From contig NZ_CP018835.1 of assembly GCF_002196515.1 (NCBI RefSeq), positions 3,100,001 through 3,164,000 of the forward strand: a DNA stretch of 64,000 bases, read 5' to 3'. Of the stretch, positions 1 through 8,371 are shown in pieces. The translations under genes and the position numbers were made by a program. Every line of letters starts with the position of its first letter. Position 1 is the first letter of the stretch. The stretch comes from Vibrio gazogenes (GTDB lineage: Bacteria; Pseudomonadota; Gammaproteobacteria; Enterobacterales; Vibrionaceae). The notes below the pieces were generated by a model. It was given only the letters and a program-made list of their open reading frames with translations. It was not told where the DNA came from and did not search any database.

Positions 1-1
1 T

Positions 2-316
2 TATCAGGGCGGCGGGCGGCAGATTGACCCAGCGATGATCCAAACCTTAAGAGAATCGGTTCTGGCTCAGTTTGAACCAGATTTCACGCTCTATCTTGAT
101 ATCAATCCTGAAATTGGGCTGGAGCGGGCCAGAGGTCGCGGAGAACTTGATCGCATTGAAAAAATGGATTTGAGTTTTTTTGAGCGGACTCGGGCTCGAT
201 ATTTACAGTTAGCAAATCATGATGAACGAATTCAGGTGATTTCTGCGGAGCAACCGTTAGCGCTGGTGCAGAAAGATATACGACATGTGTTAATGAATTG
301 GTTATCTGCACAATAG
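2..316 (+). CDS. tmk: Thymidylate kinase, C-terminal part (5' end outside window)
   Basis: An open frame runs from base 2 with no start codon in the window and ends at the TAG at 314-316, so only the last 104 residues are present. They begin Tyr-Gln-Gly-Gly-Gly-Arg-Gln, the lid-region motif of bacterial thymidylate kinases, and continue with the conserved [18 protein letters not shown] stretch. The enzyme phosphorylates dTMP to dTDP in the cytoplasm. holB starts 12 bases after the stop, the usual tmk-holB pairing of gammaproteobacteria, so the two are probably co-transcribed. The internal ATG at 35 is not the real start because the conserved sequence extends upstream of it. Confidence 0.95.
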   Translation, partial: YQGGGRQIDPAMIQTLRESVLAQFEPDFTLYLDINPEIGLERARGRGELDRIEKMDLSFFERTRARYLQLANHDERIQVISAEQPLALVQKDIRHVLMNWLSAQ

Positions 317-328
317 GGACGCATACAA

Positions 329-1306
329 ATGTCACTATACCCTTGGTTTCAGCAAATCTGGCAACAATGGTGTCAGGTGCTTGCTCATCACTCGGTCTCA
401 CCGGCGACCTTGCTGGTTGTTAAAGAAGGAATGGGAGAAGCGACTTTTATCGAAGCTGCTGCTCGTTCACTTTTATGTGCTCATGGCTCTGAATTATGTG
501 GTTATTGTCATGGGTGTCAATTGATGGATTCTCAAAGTCATCCTGATTTTCACTGGGTGAAGCCGGAACAAGCGGGGAAATCAATTACCGTTGATTTGGT
601 GCGACAGATCAATCAGATTGCGCAGGAGTCTTCTCAGTTTGGTGGCTATCGGGTGATTGTGATTCAACCTGCACATCTTATGAATGAATCTGCGGCAAAT
701 GCCTTACTGAAGACCCTGGAAGAGCCACCAAGCCACTGTTGCTTTATGTTGGTTACGGATTGTATTGATCGCGTACTACCAACCATTTTAAGTCGGTGCC
801 GTCAGTTACATGTGTCTGAGCCTGCCCATACTGTGGTCACAGAATGGCTCGCAAAAGAAACGGGGCAGGAAATTGCACCATACATGGTTAAACTAAATGA
901 TTATGCCCCGATTCGAGTCCTTCATTTTATTCAGTCACAAGAGCACGAAAATTATTTACGGTTGGTTGAATTGTTCTGTCACTTTCTGCGTTCACCTTTG
1001 CAATCTATACATGCACTGGTTGACGAAATCCAGACGTCTCCGTTAGTACGCTTGACTTGGCTATGGTATTTACTGACTGATGCGCAGAAATTTCATTTTC
1101 AGACCCAAGATAAGATTGTGCTACCAAAGAGTGAAGAAGTTGCGCAATACCTTTCTTATAGTATGCTTTACCAACAATACCGAGAATTGATTACGCTACG
1201 GCATCGTTTGGAAATACACCGTGGTTTAAACTCAGAACTACTGGTTTTTGACTGGTTATCAAAATTTAAAGGAGCCCCATGTTTGTCGACTCCCACTGTC
1301 ATTTAG
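329..1306 (+). CDS. holB: DNA polymerase III subunit delta' (HolB)
   Basis: 325 residues, close to the usual HolB length of about 330. It is the delta' subunit of the clamp-loader complex, which loads the beta clamp onto primed DNA. The N-terminal half carries a Cys cluster (CGYCHGCQLMDSQSHPDFHW, near residues 58-77) typical of the zinc module. This is followed by the AAA+ core with NALLKTLEEPP and the sensor motif ILSRCRQL. The frame begins 12 bases after tmk and its last 28 bases overlap the start of the TatD gene, so translation of the two is probably coupled. Confidence 0.95.
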   Translation: MSLYPWFQQIWQQWCQVLAHHSVSPATLLVVKEGMGEATFIEAAARSLLCAHGSELCGYCHGCQLMDSQSHPDFHWVKPEQAGKSITVDLVRQINQIAQESSQFGGYRVIVIQPAHLMNESAANALLKTLEEPPSHCCFMLVTDCIDRVLPTILSRCRQLHVSEPAHTVVTEWLAKETGQEIAPYMVKLNDYAPIRVLHFIQSQEHENYLRLVELFCHFLRSPLQSIHALVDEIQTSPLVRLTWLWYLLTDAQKFHFQTQDKIVLPKSEEVAQYLSYSMLYQQYRELITLRHRLEIHRGLNSELLVFDWLSKFKGAPCLSTPTVI

Positions 1307-2046
1307 ATAAACTCAATTACGATGAGTTACATCTGGATATCCAGGATGTTTTAAATAAAGCGCGTCATGTTCAGGTTGAGCAAATCCTCTCTGTGGGCGT
1401 GACGCTGGCATCCTTCCCCCAAATGCTGAAAATGATCGAACCATTCGACTGGGTTCATGCTTCCTGTGGTGTCCACCCACTAGATGTTGAGAGTGATTTT
1501 GCGCTAGATACTTTTTATGAATATGCCAATCATGCCAAAGTTATTGCTATCGGTGAAACGGGGCTTGATTACCATTATCGTCCGGAGACGGCAGAGTTAC
1601 AGAAACTGAGATTCATGCAGCAGATTGAAGTTGCGGTTGCGCTGAATAAGCCTCTGATTATTCATACTCGTAACGCAAGAGAAGATACGCTGGCATTGTT
1701 GCGTCAAGGAAAAGCGGAGCAATGTCGTGGTGTGATTCACTGTTTTACCGAAGATATGGCATTTGCTCAGGCAGCGATGGATCTTGGTTTTTATATTTCA
1801 ATTTCTGGGATCGTGACTTTCCGTCAGGCGATGGAATTGAAATCTGTTGTGAAAGACCTGCCGCTAGAGCGTTTGTTGATTGAAACAGATTCTCCTTATT
1901 TGGCGCCTGTCCCACATCGAGGACAAGAGAATCAACCGGCTTTTGTGACTGAAGTGGCGAAGTGTATTGCGCAGTTAAAAGATATACCTGTCAGTGAAGT
2001 TGCGCATCAAACCACCAAGAATTTCTTGGATCTTTTTTTTCTATAG
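1279..2046 (+). CDS. ycfH: TatD-family metal-dependent hydrolase (YcfH type)
   Basis: 255 residues, the normal family length. The N-terminal MFVDSHCHLDKLNYD supplies the first metal-binding HxH pair. GETGLDYHYRPE gives the metal-bridging Glu, LIIHTRNA and GVIHCFTE the middle histidines, and ETDSPYLAPVPHRG the catalytic Asp. TatD-family enzymes are metal-dependent deoxyribonucleases or hydrolases; the substrate of this YcfH-like branch is not settled. The ATG sits inside the 3' end of holB, with AAAGGAG about 7 bases upstream. The order tmk-holB-ycfH-ptsG matches that of E. coli. Confidence 0.93.
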   Translation: MFVDSHCHLDKLNYDELHLDIQDVLNKARHVQVEQILSVGVTLASFPQMLKMIEPFDWVHASCGVHPLDVESDFALDTFYEYANHAKVIAIGETGLDYHYRPETAELQKLRFMQQIEVAVALNKPLIIHTRNAREDTLALLRQGKAEQCRGVIHCFTEDMAFAQAAMDLGFYISISGIVTFRQAMELKSVVKDLPLERLLIETDSPYLAPVPHRGQENQPAFVTEVAKCIAQLKDIPVSEVAHQTTKNFLDLFFL

Positions 2047-2316
2047 AAATAAAGTTTGTTGTTAAAAGTATTACCATGCACCGTAATGGTGCATTAAATT
2101 AATTTGATACTCAAAAAAATAGATTTTTAGCTAGTTGTTTCACTGATTTAGTCGACACAAATCAGATAAAAGTTAATTTGTAATGATAATTAACATAAGA
2201 AGGGTATTTATTTTTGATGAAAAATTAGATCGTTTGGTAAAATATTTTATATTTATTAATGAGTTACATGTGCTGTAATCCATTTCATAGTGCTTACTGT
2301 GACTGTGATCTATATA

Positions 2317-2334
2317 TTACTTTGAAACTAAAGT
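2317..2334. promoter_or_regulatory. Candidate Mlc operator upstream of ptsG
   Basis: The sequence TTACTTTGAAACTAAAGT is an imperfect inverted repeat (ACTTT / AAAGT). Its left half is identical to the perfect palindrome TTACTTTGCAAAGTAA located in front of mlc at 10031-10046. Mlc represses ptsG and its own gene in E. coli, so a shared palindrome at both genes is what a conserved circuit would leave. The link to Mlc is inferred from this sharing. Confidence 0.5.
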
Positions 2335-2338
2335 TGCT

Positions 2339-2354
2339 AACTTTCTGGAAAGTT
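2339..2354. promoter_or_regulatory. 16-bp perfect palindrome upstream of ptsG
   Basis: AACTTTCTGGAAAGTT is a perfect inverted repeat (7 + 2 + 7), four bases after the candidate Mlc site. The short word AACTTTCC occurs again at 2407-2414. It may be a second operator or part of the same one. I cannot name the protein that would bind it. Confidence 0.4.
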
Positions 2355-2414
2355 TGAGAGACGTCAATATATATTTAGAGCCGGAAAATATAATGCCTAT
2401 GTGATTAACTTTCC

Positions 2415-2460
2415 ACGAGAACTTGGGGAATGGCGACGGGGGTGGCCATGAAGTTCTCGT
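2415..2460 (+). ncRNA. Large stem-loop in the ptsG 5' leader
   Basis: ACGAGAACTT (2415-2424) and AAGTTCTCGT (2451-2460) form a perfect 10-bp outer stem. ATGGC (2430-2434) and GCCAT (2445-2449) form an inner 5-bp stem around a G-rich loop. The structure ends 38 bases before the ptsG ATG and is followed by TTAATTAAA, not a clean T run, so it is a poor intrinsic terminator. A post-transcriptional control element or an mRNA-stabilising hairpin is more likely. Confidence 0.5.
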
Positions 2461-2498
2461 TTAATTAAATTCTAATAACTTACTCAGGAGCATAAAAT

Positions 2499-3929
2499 AT
2501 GTCTAAGAACCTTTTTGCGGAACTGCAAAAAGTTGGTAAATCACTGATGCTACCCGTATCAGTGTTGCCGGTTGCAGGTATATTACTTGGTGTTGGTGCC
2601 GCTAATTTTAGTTGGTTACCAGAAGTCATCTCTCATCTGATGGAGCAGGCTGGTGGTTCGGTATTCGGACAGATGGCGTTGTTGTTTGCTGTCGGTGTTT
2701 CATTAGGTTTTACAAACAATGACGGGGTGTCTGGACTTTCTGCGATCGTTGGTTACGGTATCATGGTTGCGACATTGAAAGTCATGGCAACTGTGATGGG
2801 TGTAGAATCCATCAATACAGGGGTTCTTGGTGGTATCCTGTCGGGGGCCCTTGCCGCATGGGCATTTAACCGTTTCTTCAAGATTCAATTACCAGATTAT
2901 CTAGGTTTCTTTGCCGGTAAGCGTGCTGTGCCAATTATCACCGGTTTCCTATCGATTATCCTAGGTGTGGTACTATCGTTTATCTGGCCTCCAGTTGGCT
3001 CTGCCATTGCAGCGTTCTCTGACTGGGCAGCGCAACAAAACCCAGTATTGGCATTTGGTATCTACGGCGTAGTTGAACGTTCTCTTATTCCTTTTGGTTT
3101 GCACCACATCTGGAACGTACCATTCTTCTATGAAGCAGGCACATGTACAAACAATGCAGGTCAAGTGGTTCACGGTATCATGACTTGTTTCTTGACTGCT
3201 GATGATGCTTCTCGTGCAGCGGGTAATGGGTTTGGTCAGCTTGCTGGTGGTTATTTGTTTAAAATGTTTGGTCTACCTGCTGCTGCTTTTGCAATTGCGC
3301 GTTGTGCGAAACCTGAAAACCGTGCAAAAATCATGGGTATCATGGCATCTGCTGCATTGACTTCATTCCTGACAGGTATTACTGAACCAATCGAGTTCTC
3401 ATTCTTGTTCGTTTCACCACTACTGTATGGTATTCATGCGCTTCTGGCTGGTTTGGCATATGTCATCACTAACTATTTGGGTATAGTTCACGGCCATACA
3501 TTCTCTAATGGTTTCATTGACTTTGTCGTGCAATCAGCACATGCACAGAAAATGCTTCTGCTTGTCGGCGTAGGCCTTGTTTATGCAGTGATTTACTATG
3601 TTGTATTCACTGTTGTTATCCGCACTCTGGATATCAAAACACCTGGTCGTGAAGACGATACGGTAGATGACGTGGTGACTGGTGATTCGGAAATGGCGTC
3701 TGCTCTTGTTGCTGCATTTGGTGGCAAAGCGAATATCACAAACTTGGATGCATGTATCACTCGTTTACGTGTTTCAGTTGATAATACTGATGCTGTTGAC
3801 CAAGATAAACTGAAATCACTGGGTGCTGCTGGTGTTGTCGTTGTGAAAGGTGGTGTTCAGGCTATCTTCGGTACTCGTTCTGATGTATTAAGAACAGAAA
3901 TGGACGAGTGGATGCGCGGCCATAACTAA
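2499..3929 (+). CDS. ptsG: Glucose-specific PTS transporter, EIICB component
   Basis: 476 residues, as in E. coli PtsG. It imports glucose across the inner membrane while phosphorylating it to glucose-6-phosphate. The N-terminal EIIC domain (about residues 1-370) is strongly hydrophobic and contains the [13 protein letters not shown] motif of the sugar-binding region. A short linker leads to the EIIB domain with [13 protein letters not shown], whose Cys near residue 419 carries the phosphate received from EIIA. A ribosome-binding AGGAG lies about 8 bases before the ATG. The gene has its own terminator, long leader and candidate Mlc operators, so it is a single-gene unit. Confidence 0.97.
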   Translation: MSKNLFAELQKVGKSLMLPVSVLPVAGILLGVGAANFSWLPEVISHLMEQAGGSVFGQMALLFAVGVSLGFTNNDGVSGLSAIVGYGIMVATLKVMATVMGVESINTGVLGGILSGALAAWAFNRFFKIQLPDYLGFFAGKRAVPIITGFLSIILGVVLSFIWPPVGSAIAAFSDWAAQQNPVLAFGIYGVVERSLIPFGLHHIWNVPFFYEAGTCTNNAGQVVHGIMTCFLTADDASRAAGNGFGQLAGGYLFKMFGLPAAAFAIARCAKPENRAKIMGIMASAALTSFLTGITEPIEFSFLFVSPLLYGIHALLAGLAYVITNYLGIVHGHTFSNGFIDFVVQSAHAQKMLLLVGVGLVYAVIYYVVFTVVIRTLDIKTPGREDDTVDDVVTGDSEMASALVAAFGGKANITNLDACITRLRVSVDNTDAVDQDKLKSLGAAGVVVVKGGVQAIFGTRSDVLRTEMDEWMRGHN

Positions 3930-3956
3930 TGGCTTGATGTATTTCATTCTGTTACT

Positions 3957-3982
3957 AAAGGGAGCTTCGGCTCCCTTTTTTA
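3957..3982 (+). terminator. Rho-independent terminator of ptsG
   Basis: GGGAGC (3960-3965), loop TTCG and GCTCCC (3970-3975) are followed by a run of T residues. The stable tetraloop and T tract make this a textbook intrinsic terminator 30 bases after the ptsG stop. Confidence 0.93.
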
Positions 3983-4230
3983 ATGGTGAATTTCAGTGAA
4001 CTGTAAGCGTGTGATCACTGGTTTCTATCCAGAGCCTGAAGATTAAAGTAGCCGACGACATCTTCGTATACCCGGTGATATTATTTCTTTCATGCTGGAG
4101 ATATTCCCACAGAGACAATAAATTGAATTCTATGAATATCTTTGTTTTACGTTGACTCATTCATGACATTAATGACTCTTCAGTGAGTAAAGTAACTCTG
4201 ATTTATACATGTTGATAAGAGAGTCGTGTG
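3983..4230. other. Intergenic region between ptsG and the small outer-membrane protein
   Basis: About 250 bases with no open frame of note. It should hold the promoter of the following gene, but no strong -35/-10 pair stands out. The ribosome-binding TAAGAGAG near 4216-4223 precedes the ATG at 4231. Confidence 0.4.
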
Positions 4231-4656
4231 ATGAGAATAATGACTATTGCTATCGGTGCCCTGACGTTGTCATCATTTGCTTATGCTGCATCATCAGCCA
4301 CATCATCTCCCCAAGTTGCTGTCGGGATTGGTATCGATCAGGGATTGAGTGCTGTATTGGAGTTGAATGATCAATATCGTATCTCCGCAGGTAACGATGG
4401 TATGAGTGCTGACTATTTGTTTAAAAAAGGACAATTTGAACAGCCGAATATACCTGTTGATTGGTATGTAGGTGCTGGTGGATGGACTGAGTGGGGGGAT
4501 GACGATAACGATTTTGGTGTCAGGTTGCCTCTCGGAGTGGACTGGACCTATAAAAATCGCATTCATGTTTATGGACAGGTTCATCCAGAGCTTGATTTAC
4601 ATGATGATGTCGAGCTTCAGCTTGGTGCCGCAGCCGGTGTAAGTTATCAATTCTAG
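4231..4656 (+). CDS. Small exported protein, probable outer-membrane beta-barrel
   Basis: 141 residues from ATG 4231. An upstream in-frame GTG at 4228 is possible but sits only about 4 bases after the ribosome-binding site. A clear signal peptide (MRIMTIAIGALTLSSFAYAA) ends near residue 20. The mature part is rich in alternating polar and hydrophobic residues and Gly, and ends in Tyr-Gln-Phe; a C-terminal aromatic residue is the usual sorting signal for outer-membrane barrels. I do not recognise a named family. It stands alone between two hairpin terminators. Function unknown; a small porin-like or lipid-binding barrel is a reasonable guess only. Confidence 0.7.
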   Translation: MRIMTIAIGALTLSSFAYAASSATSSPQVAVGIGIDQGLSAVLELNDQYRISAGNDGMSADYLFKKGQFEQPNIPVDWYVGAGGWTEWGDDDNDFGVRLPLGVDWTYKNRIHVYGQVHPELDLHDDVELQLGAAAGVSYQF

Positions 4657-4721
4657 AGCATCGAATGTTGTCAGACATCGAAATCGCTGGGTGAGTGCCA
4701 CTGTGTTCTCAGCGTGAATCA

Positions 4722-4760
4722 TCAAAAAGGCCGATAGATGTTCGTCTATCGGCCTTAATC
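4722..4760 (-). terminator. Bidirectional terminator, mainly for the NSS transporter operon
   Basis: AAGGCCGATAGA (4727-4738) pairs perfectly with TCTATCGGCCTT (4745-4756) around a 6-base loop. Read on the minus strand it is followed by TTTTT, so it ends the metP-like/metS-like transcript. On the plus strand it could also stop the gene ending at 4656. Confidence 0.85.
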
Positions 4761-4782
4761 ATTTGTGCGTTGTTATTGAAAC

Positions 4783-4881
4783 TTAGTCAGACTGACGCAT
4801 TGCTTTCTTCATACAGATGAATGCACCACCCCATGTAATACCGAGACCAATAACCATCATAATGATTGCGCTGATATCCAT
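4783..4881 (-). CDS. MetS-like small subunit of methionine/alanine importer
   Basis: A 32-residue frame reading MDISAIIMMVIGLGITWGGA then FICMKKAMRQSD: one hydrophobic helix followed by a positively charged tail. Proteins of this size and pattern accompany NSS-family transporters as the MetS subunit of the MetPS importer first described in Corynebacterium. The ATG at 4881 follows the stop of the transporter gene after one base, so the two must be co-translated. GGAGG within the end of the transporter gene provides the ribosome-binding site. It is too short for most gene finders. The family call rests on size, sequence pattern and position. Confidence 0.85.
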   Translation of the reverse strand: MDISAIIMMVIGLGITWGGAFICMKKAMRQSD

Positions 4882-4882
4882 A

Positions 4883-6343
4883 TTATCCCTCCTGAGGACG
4901 ACTTTTCAGGTTAATTAAAATACCGACAACGAGCAGAGCAAGAATCAGAACCCAACCGATAGTGAGATCGTAGCCGCCATAACCTTCCGTCAATAATGTG
5001 TGAAGTTTCGTCGCCAGAATCGTCGCCAATATGACCGGCGTAATAAAGCGCAGACAAATATCAAACCAGGCACCAATAGAAAAGTCAGATTTAGCATTTG
5101 CATACTTACGGATATCAGATACTTTGAATAACCAAGTCATCATCACAATCTCGACAAAGCAGCCAGTCATGATGCCGATATTGTTTGCAAAGTGATCGAC
5201 CAGATCGAGCAGTAAGATACCGCCATCAGTGACGAAAGCCATTGACACAATAAAGCCTGTCCCGATGACAATACTTGCGGCCTTGTTACGACGCCATTTG
5301 GTTTTATCAATGATAGCTGATGTGACGGCTTCCATAATCGATATATGAGAGCTTAAACCGGCAACAACGAGTGCAAAAAACAGTAATGGGCCGAAAATAT
5401 AGGGTGCTGGCAATAAATTGATTGCAGCAGGGAGAGTAACGAATGCAAGTCCAACCCCAGATGAAACGACATCCGTGAGCTCTTTTCCTTGCTCTTGGGC
5501 CATATAGCCTAACACGGAAAAAATCATGATACCTGCAAGAATCGAAAATCCGCAGTTAATCAATACCGTCATAAATGCATTGTTTGTGATATCTGATTTT
5601 TCCGGTAAGTAACTGGAGTAAGCCAGCATAATGGCAAAGCCGATACTCAGGGTAAAGAATATTTGACCGTATGCGGCTGCCCAAACTTTAACGTCCCATA
5701 TCTTACTGAAGTCTGGTTTGAACATATAATTGATGCCATCTAATGCGCCGGGGAGCATGCACATACGCCCAATCAAGACCAGTACCATAATGAATAGAAT
5801 CGGCATCATAATTTTAGATGCGCGCTCAATCCCTGATTTCACACCGTTAATAATCGCTATGTAGGTAATCCCCCAAGCGAGTGCAACAGTCAAGGCAATG
5901 TTCCAGCGGATACCACCTAAGTTTGTTGGCGTATTTTCACCAAGTCCTAGATAATTGCTGAAGAAGAAAGTATTGGTTTCTGTTCCCCAACCTTGGGTGA
6001 ACGAAAGACCAAAATAGGAGATAGCCCAGCCGATTACGGCTACATAATAAACACCGATGACAGCAGCAACGCCGACCTGGAACCAACCAAGCCACTCAAA
6101 TTTTGAATGAATCTGGGAAATTGTCTTCGGTGCGGAACCGCGGTGTTTCTGCCCCATACTGAATTCTAGAATCATGAAGGGGATGCCGGCTGTGAGCATG
6201 GCGAAAAGGTAAGGGATAAAAAATGCGCCACCTCCATTTTCATAAGCCATATACGGAAAGCGCCAGATATTACCTAAACCAATAGCGGATCCGACCGCAG
6301 CTAAGATAAAACCGGCACGAGATCCCCATTGTTCTCGCTTCAT
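4883..6343 (-). CDS. Sodium-dependent amino-acid transporter, NSS family (MetP-like)
   Basis: 486 residues from the ATG at 6343, which has AGGAG 7 bases upstream; an in-frame ATG at 6394 lacks such a site. The start MKREQWGSRAGFILAAVGSA followed by IGLGNIWRFPY is the signature of TM1 in neurotransmitter:sodium symporters, where the unwound helix binds sodium and substrate. About 11-12 membrane segments follow. NSS transporters with a MetS-type partner import methionine and alanine; the substrate here is inferred from the 32-residue partner gene one base downstream. The transcript ends at the hairpin at 4722-4760. Confidence 0.92.
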   Translation of the reverse strand: MKREQWGSRAGFILAAVGSAIGLGNIWRFPYMAYENGGGAFFIPYLFAMLTAGIPFMILEFSMGQKHRGSAPKTISQIHSKFEWLGWFQVGVAAVIGVYYVAVIGWAISYFGLSFTQGWGTETNTFFFSNYLGLGENTPTNLGGIRWNIALTVALAWGITYIAIINGVKSGIERASKIMMPILFIMVLVLIGRMCMLPGALDGINYMFKPDFSKIWDVKVWAAAYGQIFFTLSIGFAIMLAYSSYLPEKSDITNNAFMTVLINCGFSILAGIMIFSVLGYMAQEQGKELTDVVSSGVGLAFVTLPAAINLLPAPYIFGPLLFFALVVAGLSSHISIMEAVTSAIIDKTKWRRNKAASIVIGTGFIVSMAFVTDGGILLLDLVDHFANNIGIMTGCFVEIVMMTWLFKVSDIRKYANAKSDFSIGAWFDICLRFITPVILATILATKLHTLLTEGYGGYDLTIGWVLILALLVVGILINLKSRPQEG

Positions 6344-7057
6344 TTGATACTCCTTTGGTAATGCTTTTCTGAGTGATGAACTTGCATCGATCATTAATTA
6401 TTAGATTATAGTTAGTTAAAATATAGGAAAGGTGAATGATCCCCTTAACTTATTTTTGTTACTTATAATCACTAATATTTAGAATTATATTTTTATTTCT
6501 AAGTGATATCTCAGAATATTGTTCTGTGTATTGTGATGTGTGTGTGCGACATGTGAGATGTTCACCTGTACAACGCTATCGAGATTACAGATTTATAAAT
6601 AGAAAGGCAATAGATTGTAAACATAATGAATATTTTATGTTGTGGTTTTATATTTTGTTTTTTAAGTCATATATAGGTGATGGTATTATTTATTTTGTAT
6701 TTAAGTGATAAGTATGTCTGTTTTTGGTGTTTTATGTGGTTTTTTAATCCTTATCAATATCATTGTCGCTCTGTCTGCTTTCTACTCAAGAACTAGTGTA
6801 TTACTCGTTTGCACCGCAAATTCTTAGTCGTGTTGATTGTTATGTCATTATGTCCAAGCCGGATTTATGGGAGCGTCTGGTGTCAAGGGGATAGATTTAT
6901 TCGAGTCATATTTGTGATATCCTTTTCATAAGTATGATTAAATAATTGACAGTAATTGCCATCTTATTAGATAGATATAGATGCTGGTGCCATAACTAGC
7001 ATGATCTTTCTTCTTTTCATGAATAGGGTCTGATAACCCGAGATACTGGAGGTGTGT
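6344..7057. other. A+T-rich intergenic region with divergent promoters
   Basis: About 714 bases between the minus-strand transporter and the plus-strand peptide/patatin pair. A 60-codon plus-strand frame at 6526-6708 is A+T rich, lacks a ribosome-binding site and resembles nothing known, so it is not called. A possible sigma-70 promoter for the downstream pair is TTGACA at 6946-6951 with TAGATA at 6968-6973 (16-bp spacer). Confidence 0.4.
6946..6973 (+). promoter_or_regulatory. Possible sigma-70 promoter for the peptide-patatin pair
   Basis: A perfect TTGACA hexamer (6946-6951) is followed after 16 bases by TAGATA (6968-6973). The -10 match is only moderate, and a second TAGATA lies 4 bases further on. 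Confidence 0.4.
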
Positions 7058-7147
7058 ATGGACGTCGATCTGAAATATGCTGTTGTCATTACAGGCATTA
7101 TTTTTGCGGTATTAATTGGTTCTGGTTTGATTGCCATTGCTAACTAA
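7058..7147 (+). CDS. 29-residue single-pass membrane peptide
   Basis: The frame MDVDLKYAVVITGIIFAVLI then GSGLIAIAN starts at ATG 7058 with GGAGG about 6 bases upstream, a strong ribosome-binding site for such a short frame. It is almost entirely one hydrophobic helix with an acidic N-terminus. The stop lies 16 bases before the patatin-like start, and that gene has no good ribosome-binding site of its own, which suggests translational coupling. I do not recognise the peptide. A regulatory leader peptide or a small partner of the phospholipase-like protein are the two options. Confidence 0.65.
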   Translation: MDVDLKYAVVITGIIFAVLIGSGLIAIAN

Positions 7148-7163
7148 ATTACAACAGCCGCCT

Positions 7164-8330
7164 ATGGGAAAAAACGTTGGTGTAATTTCTGAACAGCAGG
7201 TCATTGATGATTGTGACCGCTTGTCTCGGTTCATTGGTGGGAAAAATGCTTTGGTTGCTCAAGGTGGCGGTCAGCGGGGCATTTTTACTGCCGGTGTTCT
7301 GGATGCATTTAATCTGTCCAATTTTGACCCGTTTGATGTCTATTACGGTACATCTGCCGGCGCATTAAACCTTTGTGCATTTCTCTGCCGTCAGCATGGG
7401 CTTGGTAAAGCGTTTATTACCGACTTAACCACAGACTCTTCATTTTTTAATCTGTTTGCTTACATCAGGAAAAAGCAGTACGTCGATTTGTCGTGGGCAC
7501 TTGAGCGGATCGTTGATTATCCGTATCGGCTCGATTTGGATATGGGGCGTCAGGTCTTAGGAGAAAGAAAGGCATATGCGGCAGTCACCAGTTCAGAGAC
7601 GTTAATCGATCATTACTTACCCATGGTTCAGCCAAACTGGAAAGAGGTACTGTTGGCTTCCTGTGCCATCCCGACACTATGCCACCATCCAATCAATATC
7701 AATGGTGAATCCTACGTTGACGGCGGAATTTCAGCATCGATTCCTGTTCAGGAAGCATGGCGGCAGGGAGCCCGTTTTATCGCTGTGATTCGGACTGAAT
7801 CTGTCACCAATAACAAAGCAGGATTACAGTCTGCGGAGTTACCCCCGAAACCGAGTGAGGCTTGGTTGCACCAGTCGTTTAGCTACCTGCAAAATCAATG
7901 GCAGCAGAAAGTCACACAGTGGCGTCAAGACTGGCGTAATTATTTACGTCAGAAAATGTCGCTGGTTCCTCAGGAAGAAATGTTGAATGGCGGGCGTTGG
8001 TTATTTGGTTCGGAACAACTGTATCGAATGAGTCATTTAATTGGTGGTTCTATGGATACACGTCTGACGGATATGTTGATGGTTCATTACCAGACATATG
8101 CTTTAACCCTTGAATTCTTAAAACGTCCGCCAGATGATGTGTTCGTGATTCAGATTGCACCGGAACAGCCACTTCGCTCCAACACGTTGCTGAGTAGGAA
8201 AAGCGATTTACTATGGGACTATGAGCAAGGATTACAAGCGGGCTACAACTTTATACGAAGTTGGGATAATGCCCGGGCATTGAGCGGTCAGTCATTGAAA
8301 GCCTCAAAATCAGGGCTGCTGGAATCATAG
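7164..8330 (+). CDS. Patatin-like phospholipase (YjjU type)
   Basis: 388 residues from ATG 7164; the frame is open further upstream (TTG 7131), but MGKNVGVIS lines up with the N-terminus of E. coli YjjU. ALVAQGGGQRGIFTAGVLDA contains the glycine-rich oxyanion-hole motif. YYGTSAGALNL holds the GxSxG nucleophile Ser, and YVDGGISASIPV the DGG motif with the catalytic Asp of the Ser-Asp dyad. Patatin enzymes hydrolyse acyl esters of phospholipids; the substrate of the YjjU branch is unknown. No signal peptide is visible, so it is probably cytoplasmic. A 29-codon membrane peptide lies 16 bases upstream. Confidence 0.9.
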   Translation: MGKNVGVISEQQVIDDCDRLSRFIGGKNALVAQGGGQRGIFTAGVLDAFNLSNFDPFDVYYGTSAGALNLCAFLCRQHGLGKAFITDLTTDSSFFNLFAYIRKKQYVDLSWALERIVDYPYRLDLDMGRQVLGERKAYAAVTSSETLIDHYLPMVQPNWKEVLLASCAIPTLCHHPININGESYVDGGISASIPVQEAWRQGARFIAVIRTESVTNNKAGLQSAELPPKPSEAWLHQSFSYLQNQWQQKVTQWRQDWRNYLRQKMSLVPQEEMLNGGRWLFGSEQLYRMSHLIGGSMDTRLTDMLMVHYQTYALTLEFLKRPPDDVFVIQIAPEQPLRSNTLLSRKSDLLWDYEQGLQAGYNFIRSWDNARALSGQSLKASKSGLLES

Positions 8331-8336
8331 CAGCCC
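8313..8336. terminator. Hairpin between the convergent patatin-like and pyk genes
   Basis: GGGCTGCT (8313-8320) pairs with AGCAGCCC (8329-8336) across an 8-base loop. It includes the stop codon of the patatin-like gene and is read from the other side by pyk transcripts. Neither side has a long T run, so efficiency as a terminator is uncertain. Confidence 0.55.
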
Positions 8337-8371
8337 TATGGGGCTCAATTATCTGCAAATGAAAGAAGAAT

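Larger units (their letters stand above)
2047..2498 (+). promoter_or_regulatory. Regulatory region and 5' leader of ptsG
   Basis: 452 bases without a gene. A small hairpin (ATGCACC / GGTGCAT, 2076-2094) may end the tmk-holB-ycfH transcript, but it has no T run. The rest is A+T rich. Two close palindromes, 2317-2334 and 2339-2354, and a large hairpin, 2415-2460, lie upstream of the ptsG start and are listed separately. A TGTGATC motif at 2304-2310, just before the first palindrome, could be half of a CRP site, but no good second half was seen. The ribosome-binding site of ptsG is the AGGAG near 2485-2490. Confidence 0.6.

Noticed and set aside
2304..2325. CRP site upstream of ptsG at TGTGATC
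   Set aside because: Only one half-site is good; the expected second half is absent, so it is mentioned but not called.
6526..6708. 60-codon frame in the A+T-rich region before the peptide-patatin pair
   Set aside because: Composition is that of intergenic DNA, no ribosome-binding site, no known motif.
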